A stretch of 13,526 bases of DNA. Source: CAZRZN01 sp964604565. GTDB taxonomy: Bacteria; Pseudomonadota; Alphaproteobacteria; Rhodobacterales; Rhodobacteraceae. The notes beneath the pieces are model-generated. The model saw only the letters and a program-made list of their open reading frames with translations. It had not been told where the DNA came from and did not search any database. Location of the stretch: NCBI GenBank assembly GCA_964604565.1, contig CAZRZN010000104.1, positions 1 through 13,526 of the forward strand, written 5' to 3'. The position numbers and the translations under genes were made by a program. Numbering within the stretch: the first letter of the stretch is position 1; the number at the start of each line of letters is the position of its first letter. This document shows, in pieces, positions 8,365 through 13,526 of this stretch.

Positions 8365-10826
8365 GCCCCGCCCTCCATCAACAAGGTCACGGTGCCGCGC
8401 TCGGGTCGAACGGGGTTGGTATCGACGCGGATGATCTCTGCGCTGCCCTCGGGCGCGTAGCGAGTGCCCAGATCGCGCCAGTCGAACCAGCCGCGACGGC
8501 GAAAGCGGATCTGTTCCACCGCCCGCACGCCGCCTGCGGCATGGATCGCCGCCTCAAGCCGGGCGCGTTCCAGCGTCTCGCCAAAACTGCGCGCGTTGGG
8601 ATCAAAGAACCCGCCCGGACCCGAGGACAGCGCCCGGCGCACCCGGCGCGCCACGTCCGAGCGTTCGCGGTCAGCGGCGGTGCAGATCGTAATCTCCAAA
8701 TCCAGATCGGCATAGACGGTGTCGGCCACGCGCGCATCGCGCCCCGCCAGCCGGAACTTGTCCAGCCAGGCGTCCAGCTCGGCTCGGCGGTGCGCGGAAA
8801 GGTCGGATCGGTTTGCCGGATCAGGGGTGGTGAAAGTCGACTGCCATGATCCGGTCCAGCGGCTGACCGTGTTGGCGCGGTCTACCCAGTCCAGCCGCTC
8901 GGCGGCTTCGGTAAAATCTTCGGGGCGCACGGCGCGAAAGGTCTCGACCTTCCACTCCTCTGGCGCGTTGCGCCGCACCGCGTCCAGATCCTCGGCATCG
9001 CGGCCATTGGTCAGCGCAAACGGGTTCGACAGCGTGACCTGCAAGGTGGGCGACAGGGCGGACATGTCGATATGGCGCAGGGTTCCCGCGCCCAGGTTAC
9101 TGGCGACGCCGCCACCGGTCTTGTAGCGCAGCTGGAACAACGTGCCGCGCGGCGGTGGCGCGCCGAACTCGCCATCGCCAAAGCGCAGCGTGCTGCCCAA
9201 CGGCCCGGCATAGTCGCGCCAGTCAAACGGCAGGTTGAGATGCACAAAGCGGCGCACCACGTCCCAGGTGCCGTCCTCCAGCGTGTAATCCAGGCTGTCG
9301 GGCAGGGAGGACACCGCCCCCATCAGCGACCGCCGCCAGGTCCAGGGCGCACCAAGGCTGTAGTCCACGCCGTCCCAATCCAGCGCGGCCAACTCGATGA
9401 CAGGGCGTGCCGCCGCCGTTGTGTCATTGTCTGACAGCCAGACCAGCGGATCGATGGCGCTGTCGGGCAAGCTCAGCCGGTGCAGCGGCGCATCCAGCGG
9501 GCCTTCGCGTTCGATGCTCTCAAGCAGCGCGTCGCGGCGGGAATCGTCCAGCGAGGCGGGGGCATCGTCGCGCCGGCCTGCAACAAAGGTCAGCGCCCGC
9601 GTGGTCCCGGCGCTGATCGGCACGAGGTTGCCGCGCAACGTCAGCGTCTCAAGGTCCAGGTCCACCGGCACAGGCTCGGCCAGCGTGATGCGGGTGAAGG
9701 CGTCGGTGGTCAGCGGGTCGGTGTCGTCTTCGATGGCGACAGCGCGCACCAGAAGGCGTTTCTCCGGCGCGCCCGAGCTTGCCTCGCTGACCCCCAGCTC
9801 TGGATCGGTGCGCAGCAGCAGCAGGCGGAACGGCGTGCCATCGGGCAGTTGGTCGTTGAGCGGCAAGGCCGCCTCCAAGGCGCCCTGCACATGCAAAACA
9901 GTGCTGCCGCGCGGCAGGCAGATCTCGTCCTCGTCGAACAGGTAAGGAGGCACGGCATTCAGCGCCGCGTCGACCGGATAGGTGGCGGGCGCTTGGCCGG
10001 ACAGTGGATCGACGGGCAGGCCAAAGCCGACTTCATAGCTGATCTCGATCCCGTCCGAGGTCAGCGCCCAGACCCGGGTACCTTCGGGAATGTCGGCGGT
10101 CAGATCGCCCGCCGGGTCAACCTGCACTTCGATCAGCCCGTGCGCGCCAAGCGCAGGCGCAATTTCGTAGTCCATCAGCCGCGCATGCGCCCGGACCGAG
10201 CGCGGTTGCGAGGCATTCTCCAGCGTCGTCTCACGCGCGACGCGGTCCTGATAATAGGCCAGCTCGCCGCCCATATAGGCCATCAGATCAACCACCATCT
10301 GACCGGCATCGGGCAGGTGGTCCTCTTGCCATTGCGGCCAGTGGGTGGCGGCATAATCCAGCAGCGCGCGGCGGTAATTTTGGAAGTCGCGCGCGGTGTA
10401 GTCGATGCGCGGCCGGACCGGGGTGCCGGGCGGGCAGTCCAGCGGGTCGCGGCAGTCAAAGGCCGAGGGGCAGCCCGCCTTGAAATCCACGATCCGTGTG
10501 CCGAACCACGGGTCGATATCGGTATGTGTCAGCGTCAGCCGCTGCGGCGAAAACGGGCCGGGCGCGGCAAAGCTTAGCACCAGGTGCCGGTCGGCGCCGC
10601 CCCCGGCACTGCCTACGCCGGTCAGCGCCGGCGCCGGGGCGCCATCGGCAGGTTCGGGCGAAATGGTGACGGCCTCGGACGTCAGTGCCGCGATCAGCGC
10701 ATTGCCTGGCGGGTTTACGAAATGCACCAGCAGCGAGTCATGGCCGGGACCGACGGTGACAAAGTCGATGCCGTTCAGCGTGGGATGATTGCGCAACAGC
10801 GCAAGGCGGTCGGGGCCGGTGCTCAT
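8361..10826 (-). CDS. First baseplate J-like wedge protein (putative baseplate assembly protein, Afp11 / T4 gp6-like)
   Basis: An 821-residue protein from the chosen ATG at 10826. Residues 1-110 hold an eCIS-type leader domain (LNGIDFVTVGPGHDSLLVHF, near 17-36). A spaced cysteine cluster follows (C119, C125, C131), then the recognisable core from about 140: DYTARDFQNYRRALLDYAA, a DAGQMVVDLMAYMGGELAYY helix and QDRVARET. A FGDGEFG motif sits at 549-555 with YKTGGG after it, and NPFALTNGRDAEDLDAVRRN plus an APEEW / PEDFTEAA segment completes the J-family pattern. P2 gpJ is about 300 residues and T4 gp6 about 660, so this is the large eCIS form. The open frame extends upstream to 11309, but that part runs through the gp25 gene out of frame. 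The start at 10826 is supported by a 4-base ATGA overlap with the gp25 stop and a GGAGG 7 bases upstream. Role: core of each wedge, joining neighbours into the iris-like ring around the hub. Confidence 0.9.
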   Translation of the reverse strand: MSTGPDRLALLRNHPTLNGIDFVTVGPGHDSLLVHFVNPPGNALIAALTSEAVTISPEPADGAPAPALTGVGSAGGGADRHLVLSFAAPGPFSPQRLTLTHTDIDPWFGTRIVDFKAGCPSAFDCRDPLDCPPGTPVRPRIDYTARDFQNYRRALLDYAATHWPQWQEDHLPDAGQMVVDLMAYMGGELAYYQDRVARETTLENASQPRSVRAHARLMDYEIAPALGAHGLIEVQVDPAGDLTADIPEGTRVWALTSDGIEISYEVGFGLPVDPLSGQAPATYPVDAALNAVPPYLFDEDEICLPRGSTVLHVQGALEAALPLNDQLPDGTPFRLLLLRTDPELGVSEASSGAPEKRLLVRAVAIEDDTDPLTTDAFTRITLAEPVPVDLDLETLTLRGNLVPISAGTTRALTFVAGRRDDAPASLDDSRRDALLESIEREGPLDAPLHRLSLPDSAIDPLVWLSDNDTTAAARPVIELAALDWDGVDYSLGAPWTWRRSLMGAVSSLPDSLDYTLEDGTWDVVRRFVHLNLPFDWRDYAGPLGSTLRFGDGEFGAPPPRGTLFQLRYKTGGGVASNLGAGTLRHIDMSALSPTLQVTLSNPFALTNGRDAEDLDAVRRNAPEEWKVETFRAVRPEDFTEAAERLDWVDRANTVSRWTGSWQSTFTTPDPANRSDLSAHRRAELDAWLDKFRLAGRDARVADTVYADLDLEITICTAADRERSDVARRVRRALSSGPGGFFDPNARSFGETLERARLEAAIHAAGGVRAVEQIRFRRRGWFDWRDLGTRYAPEGSAEIIRVDTNPVRPERGTVTLLMEGGA

Positions 10827-11221
10827 GTCGCGACCTCCACGCTCAGGATACGGCGCCCGGGCTGCGAGCGGATCGAATAGGCGATCTGCACGGTCAGGGT
10901 GCTGTCCTCGATCTCGGCGGTGACCGAGGTCACCTCGATCAGGTCTCCCAGATGATCCGACAGGCTGGAATAGACCGAGCTGCGGATCATCGTGGTGGCG
11001 GCCCCGCGCAACGGCTCGAACACCAGCCCGGCCAGCGCCGTGCCCAGCGACGGGCGCATGACCCGCTCGCCCTGTTCGGTCAGCAGAAGCTGGCGGATCA
11101 TCTCCTCGATATGGCGCACATAGTCGGGCTGTTGGTGGAACCGGTCCGCCCCGGCCTCCACACCCATGGGATGGCGGAAGTTGAGGATCTGGCCGGAGCG
11201 GCGAAGCGGAGTTCTGGGCAT
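10823..11221 (-). CDS. GPW/gp25 family baseplate wedge protein
   Basis: A 132-residue protein, about the size of T4 gp25 and P2 gpW. It shows the family signature: an early FRHPMG segment (residues 15-20), a helix HIEEMIRQLLLTEQGER (37-53), the turn VMRPSLGTALAGLVFEPL (54-71) and a C-terminal beta part ending SQPGRRILSVEVAT. The family initiates sheath polymerisation on the baseplate and ties the wedge to the sheath; the Glu in the VFEP motif (E69) corresponds to the acidic residue conserved in gp25/TssE proteins. The start at 11221 follows an AGGAGG (11234-11229) with a 7-base spacer, and that sequence shares a base with the TAA stop of the tip gene. Its own stop overlaps the start of the first J gene (ATGA). 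Confidence 0.92.
   Translation of the reverse strand: MPRTPLRRSGQILNFRHPMGVEAGADRFHQQPDYVRHIEEMIRQLLLTEQGERVMRPSLGTALAGLVFEPLRGAATTMIRSSVYSSLSDHLGDLIEVTSVTAEIEDSTLTVQIAYSIRSQPGRRILSVEVAT
10834..10838 (-). promoter_or_regulatory. Shine-Dalgarno deciding the start of the first J-like gene
   Basis: GGAGG on the minus strand, inside the last codons of the gp25 gene and 7 bases before the ATG at 10826. Together with the ATGA overlap it shows that the long upstream open frame (to 11309) is not part of the J-like protein. Confidence 0.72.
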
Positions 11222-11228
11222 TGGCTCT

Positions 11229-11234
11229 CCTCCT
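11229..11234 (-). promoter_or_regulatory. Shine-Dalgarno of the gp25-like gene, overlapping the preceding stop
   Basis: The minus strand reads TAAGGAGGAGAGCCAATG. The AGGAGG begins with the last A of the TAA stop of the tip gene and lies 7 bases before the gp25 ATG at 11221. It fixes that start and suggests ribosome hand-over between the two genes. Confidence 0.72.
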
Positions 11235-11578
11235 TAAGTGCTTGTCACAAGTGTCTGTCCAGCATTGGAAATTTGCACTTTTCCCTGCACGCCCAGCGGG
11301 CCGATGCACAGGCCCACCGACTTGTTGTTCAGCGGCGGGATCATCCCGCCCCGCGTCATCACGTTGGGCACAGCCCAGATGACGCTGACACAGGGCACCT
11401 TGACGGTGGCGGGGCCGACCTGGATCGTGAACGGACAGCCTGAGATGGTGTAGCTGTCGGTGGATTTCAGCGGCGCTTGGCCCTGCACCTTGATGTTGGC
11501 CTCGGTCGGCGTGGCGGTGACTGTTGCGCCATGCGGGCAGGTCAGCGTCGCCGCGGCAGTCAATGTATTCGAACCCAT
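11234..11578 (-). CDS. Small Cys-containing protein, probable PAAR-like spike-tip protein
   Basis: A 114-residue protein with no signal peptide or helix-rich region; it is almost all short beta strands and turns with Gly, Thr, Val and Pro, as expected of a PAAR-like cone. Notable residues are C14 and H16 (TCPHGATV), C48 (ISGCPFTIQVG), C63 (VKVPC) and C91 (VGLCIGPLG). Segments such as ATVKVPCVSV and GGMIPPLN recall PAAR/DUF4280-type tips. It lies directly after the gpV-like gene (10-base gap, AGGAGG Shine-Dalgarno 5 bases before the ATG) and before gp25, a usual place for a tip gene in eCIS clusters. PAAR proteins sharpen the needle and bind a metal ion, often through His and Cys; here four Cys and one His could do this, which is inference. 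An alternative is a small baseplate accessory protein unrelated to PAAR. The gene itself is clearly real; the function is moderately certain. Confidence 0.7.
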   Translation of the reverse strand: MGSNTLTAAATLTCPHGATVTATPTEANIKVQGQAPLKSTDSYTISGCPFTIQVGPATVKVPCVSVIWAVPNVMTRGGMIPPLNNKSVGLCIGPLGVQGKVQISNAGQTLVTST

Positions 11579-11583
11579 TTTCG

Positions 11584-11589
11584 CCTCCT
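11584..11589 (-). promoter_or_regulatory. Shine-Dalgarno of the tip gene, overlapping the preceding stop
   Basis: The minus strand reads TGAGGAGGCGAAAATG. The AGGAGG takes its first base from the TGA stop of the gpV-like gene and is 5 bases from the ATG at 11578. It fixes the start of the tip gene and repeats the arrangement seen at 52-57 and 11229-11234. Confidence 0.72.
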
Positions 11590-12155
11590 CAGTTCACGTC
11601 CAGATTGCCGCCGTTGACCGAAACCATGACGTCGGTCACCTCGACCGATTTCGTGCCCTTGCTGATCTTGGTGCTTTGCCCGGTGGCGGTGACCTCGCCC
11701 GACAGCGTGCCGGCGTTCATCGTCGCCGCCATGTCCAGCGTCAGCGTTCCGCCCCGGTCCGACGCGGCGGTGACGGTCTGCGCCAGATCGTCGAATTTCA
11801 TCTCGCCGCTGGTGGTGCGCAGCATGCGCGGGCTGGCGTTCAGCGGGGTTTCGGGCAGTTGCCCGTTGCCCCAGAACGAGCCGCAAAAGATCGGGTAGGA
11901 CGGATCGCCGCCTTCGAATTCTACCCAGGCGCCCGAGCCCATCTCGGGCAGCAGCATCAGCCCGACGCCATCGCCCGCGAACGGCACGCAGACCTCGGCC
12001 CAGAGGGTCACGTCGCCCAGCACCGCGGGCACCCGCACCTTGACACGCCCGCGCATCAGCGGATCGTTAACGTCCTCGACGGTGCCGCGATATTTGCCGA
12101 AAAAACGGTTCTCCAGCAGGTCGATCATGCGTTCCAGAAGGTCGTCCGAGATCAT
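11589..12155 (-). CDS. Baseplate assembly protein V / gp5-like OB-fold spike protein
   Basis: A 188-residue protein. After a short N-terminal helix (DLLERMIDLLENRFFGKYRG) comes the gpV / VgrG gp5-like OB domain with the family hallmark DPLMRGRVKVRVP (residues 31-43), then VCVPFAGDGVGLMLLPEMGS (55-74) and AWVEFEGGDPSYPIFCGSFW (76-95). The last 75 residues (from about 112, MLRTTSGEMKFDD onward) are short Thr/Gly/Val-rich repeats like the trimeric beta-prism needle below the OB fold. No lysozyme domain is present, unlike T4 gp5. Size is near P2 gpV. It overlaps the end of the hub gene by 4 bases (ATGA) and is followed by the tip gene. In Afp/PVC-type systems the D-like and V-like parts are commonly one protein; here they are two coupled genes, as in phage P2-like tails. 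Role: central spike that is pushed through the target membrane. Confidence 0.9.
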   Translation of the reverse strand: MISDDLLERMIDLLENRFFGKYRGTVEDVNDPLMRGRVKVRVPAVLGDVTLWAEVCVPFAGDGVGLMLLPEMGSGAWVEFEGGDPSYPIFCGSFWGNGQLPETPLNASPRMLRTTSGEMKFDDLAQTVTAASDRGGTLTLDMAATMNAGTLSGEVTATGQSTKISKGTKSVEVTDVMVSVNGGNLDVN

Positions 12156-13285
12156 GTGACAGCTCCCAACAGGCCGCCGGGTTCTTCGCCCCAGGCGTTG
12201 CGGACCAGGTGCAGGTCCATGGTGTGTGCGATCGTGTCGATGCGGTGGGTGACGCCGACCACGTAATAACGCCCCGAATGGCGACTGCCCGCGCCCTGGA
12301 CCCGCACCGTGTCATGCGCGCGCACAATGCGGCCCAGCCGCTGCACCGTGGTCGAGGCATAGGCCTGCAGGAAAAACTGCGTCTCGCTCAGGATGCTGTC
12401 GGCCTTGGGGGTGAGGTCGGCGGCAGTGTCGCCGGTGGCGGTCATGCGGTGCACGCGCGGGGCCGCGCCGATCTGCGATATGCCGGTGGTGCCAAGGCTG
12501 TCGGCGCGGCCCAGATCGGTGTCGGCGGTGAAATCCGACACGCCGCCGATGTCCAGCCCGCTGGCCTTGACCTCGGTCGGGGCGGTAGTGGCGAACTCGA
12601 TCTCGATGCCGTCGATGGTGTTGGGCGCATGGCCGTCCAGCAGGCCTGGGGCGGCGTTGAACACCAGCGTCGCCAGATCGCCATCGGAAAAGCTGATCGG
12701 CTCGAAATGCGCGACATGGGCGACGGGGCCCACCGGCGCGACCATGCTGCGCAGCCAGAACTGGCAATTGTTGCGCCGGGCCAGTTGATACAGGAATCCC
12801 AGGTCGGTCTTGCGCTGCACCAGCGGGTGGCCAAGGTTGGTCCGGCTGGCGGCGGTGGCGGCGGGCACGCAGATCATCGTGTAGTTGGCGCAGATCTGCG
12901 TTGCCACTAGACCATCGGTCATCGCCGGATTGTCCCATTGCGTGACCTTGACCTCGCGATCCATGGCGATGGTCAGATCGCCGCCGCGCAGGGTCAGCAC
13001 CGAGTTCACCCCGCCATGATCAAGCGAGATGACCTGACCGTCGATTTCGCCCGAACACAGGCATTCCAGCCCGAATTTCAGGTCATCGGCGCTGATGGTC
13101 ACCGGCTGGCCGGGGTCAAAGCGGGCGTCGATCAGCGCCGGGATGTCGCCATTCTTGACCGGGGCGGGGATCTGGATCTCGAACCGGGTGGGGCGGCCCA
13201 TCTGCTCCACGACAATCACGTCGGCGCTGGCCGCTACGTCGGGCGCTTGTCCGGCATTGGTGTCGATGGAGATGCCGCGTGCCAT
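12152..13285 (-). CDS. Phage late control gene D (gpD) / VgrG-N / gp27-like hub protein
   Basis: A 377-residue protein, close in length to P2 gpD (about 390). Features of the hub family are an N-terminal barrel segment with RFEIQIPAPVKNGD and FDPGQPVTI, an IDGQVISLDHGG stretch preceding LTLRGGDLTIAMDREV (the shared-barrel part), and the diagnostic LGFLYQLARRNNCQFWLR element near residues 160-178, equivalent to the 'FLxRLARRxGxxFWV' stretch of gpD/VgrG proteins. The C-terminal part carries RIVRAHDTVRVQGAGSRHSG followed by YYVVGVTH, typical of the domain that leads into the V/gp5 part. The start at 13285 is 6 bases after the stop of the X-like gene. The stop overlaps the start of the gpV-like gene (ATGA). 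It forms the trimeric hub on which the wedges assemble and through which the tube docks. No effector or lysozyme domain is attached. Confidence 0.88.
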   Translation of the reverse strand: MARGISIDTNAGQAPDVAASADVIVVEQMGRPTRFEIQIPAPVKNGDIPALIDARFDPGQPVTISADDLKFGLECLCSGEIDGQVISLDHGGVNSVLTLRGGDLTIAMDREVKVTQWDNPAMTDGLVATQICANYTMICVPAATAASRTNLGHPLVQRKTDLGFLYQLARRNNCQFWLRSMVAPVGPVAHVAHFEPISFSDGDLATLVFNAAPGLLDGHAPNTIDGIEIEFATTAPTEVKASGLDIGGVSDFTADTDLGRADSLGTTGISQIGAAPRVHRMTATGDTAADLTPKADSILSETQFFLQAYASTTVQRLGRIVRAHDTVRVQGAGSRHSGRYYVVGVTHRIDTIAHTMDLHLVRNAWGEEPGGLLGAVT

Positions 13286-13291
13286 GTCCGC

Positions 13292-13526
13292 CTACCTGTC
13301 TCGCGCCTTGAGCGGCACCGCGATTTCGGGCTGTTCCAGCACCGCGTCGGGGACCATCTGGTTGTTGTGATCGGGCAGGCGCCACCAGTCGCCGGGCCCG
13401 TTGAGGTGGTTATACGCCAGCAGGTCCAGCCGCTGGCCCTGCCGCCGCAGGACCCAGCCCAGCGTATTGGCCTCTTCGGGGCGCGGAGTTTCGACCACCT
13501 TCACCGGGTCGCCGTCGGGCGTGGTG
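13292..13526 (-). CDS. LysM / tail protein X-like tube-end protein, 3' part (5' end outside window)
   Basis: The frame is open from the right edge to the TAG at 13294-13292, giving at least 78 residues. The visible sequence starts TTPDGDPVKVVETPRPEE and continues with GWVLRRQGQRLDLLAYNHLN and GPGDWWRLPDHNN, ending with EIAVPLKARDR. The 'G-R-L-D-L-L-A ... W-W-R' arrangement is that of P2 gpX / T4 gp53-like LysM proteins and the Afp7-type protein that connects the inner tube to the hub. A GTG at 13504 could start a 70-residue protein, but upstream codons remain open and in style (TTPDGDP), so the true start probably lies outside the window. It precedes the hub gene by 6 bases, which fits the usual Afp7-Afp8 order. 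In the cell it would act cytoplasmically during particle assembly. Confidence 0.82.
   Translation of the reverse strand, partial: TTPDGDPVKVVETPRPEEANTLGWVLRRQGQRLDLLAYNHLNGPGDWWRLPDHNNQMVPDAVLEQPEIAVPLKARDR

Noticed and set aside
9480..10577. 365-codon plus-strand open frame
   Set aside because: It is antisense to the first J-like gene, with the same shadow composition and no convincing ribosome binding site.
10827..11309. 161-codon upstream extension of the first J-like open frame, giving a 982-residue protein
   Set aside because: It lies out of frame across the clearly recognisable gp25 gene and the tip gene end, encodes an Arg/Pro/His-rich shadow sequence, and the ATG at 10826 has a GGAGG and an ATGA overlap.
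11234..11578. Naming the small tip protein a confirmed PAAR protein
   Set aside because: No literal PAAR motif is present; position, size and strand-rich sequence support only a PAAR-like assignment.

Overview
The window is a gap-free, single-strand gene cluster: every recognisable gene runs on the minus strand, so transcription goes from position 13526 towards position 1. It encodes the baseplate, central spike and receptor-end module of a contractile phage-tail-like particle. The best overall reading is an extracellular contractile injection system (eCIS; the Afp/PVC/MAC type) rather than a normal prophage. The wedge proteins are the large eCIS-type 'putative baseplate assembly' proteins (about 800 residues), the tail protein I homologue is a 733-residue multidomain protein, and the last large gene begins with a DUF6519-like segment followed by a right-handed beta-helix. 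No sheath, tube, tape-measure, AAA+ ATPase, capsid, terminase, integrase or lysis gene lies inside the window, so the eCIS assignment rests on baseplate family features and gene order.

Layout in transcription order: (1) the 3' part of a LysM / tail-protein-X-like tube-end protein (13292-13526, cut by the window edge); (2) a gpD / VgrG-N-like hub protein (12152-13285); (3) a gpV / gp5-like OB-fold spike protein (11589-12155); (4) a small Cys-containing PAAR-like candidate spike tip (11234-11578); (5) a gp25/gpW-like wedge protein (10823-11221); (6) and (7) two tandem, distantly paralogous baseplate J-like wedge proteins (8361-10826 and 5953-8364); (8) a tail protein I homologue with a long beta-rich extension (3755-5956); (9) a 1228-residue DUF6519-like plus beta-helix protein in the tail-fibre position (57-3743); (10) the first 15 codons of a further gene (1-46). 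The order V - (tip) - W - J - J' - I - fibre matches the order of the phage P2 baseplate operon (V, W, J, I, H), with a tip gene and a second J gene added.

Genes either overlap by 4 bases (ATGA; D/V, W/J, J/J', J'/I) or are separated by only 6-12 bases, several with a Shine-Dalgarno sequence that shares a base with the preceding stop codon. I see no internal promoter, terminator, RNA gene, repeat, insertion sequence or CRISPR array. The DNA is very GC-rich with strongly GC-biased third positions, which produces many long spurious ORFs on the opposite strand. The codon use and protein style suggest a high-GC proteobacterium, perhaps an alphaproteobacterium of the Rhodobacterales, but that is a low-certainty inference.

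How the parts should work together (inference from family knowledge): the X/LysM-like protein joins the tube end to the hub; D and V form the trimeric hub and needle; the PAAR-like protein caps the needle; gp25-, J-, J'- and I-like proteins build the six wedges around the hub; and the beta-helix protein and the beta-rich end of the I-like protein sit at the periphery, where target contact is made. The most unusual items are the 1228-residue beta-helix protein with two strongly hydrophobic insertions, the long beta-rich extension on protein I, the Cys-rich tip, and a three-cysteine motif in the first J-like protein.
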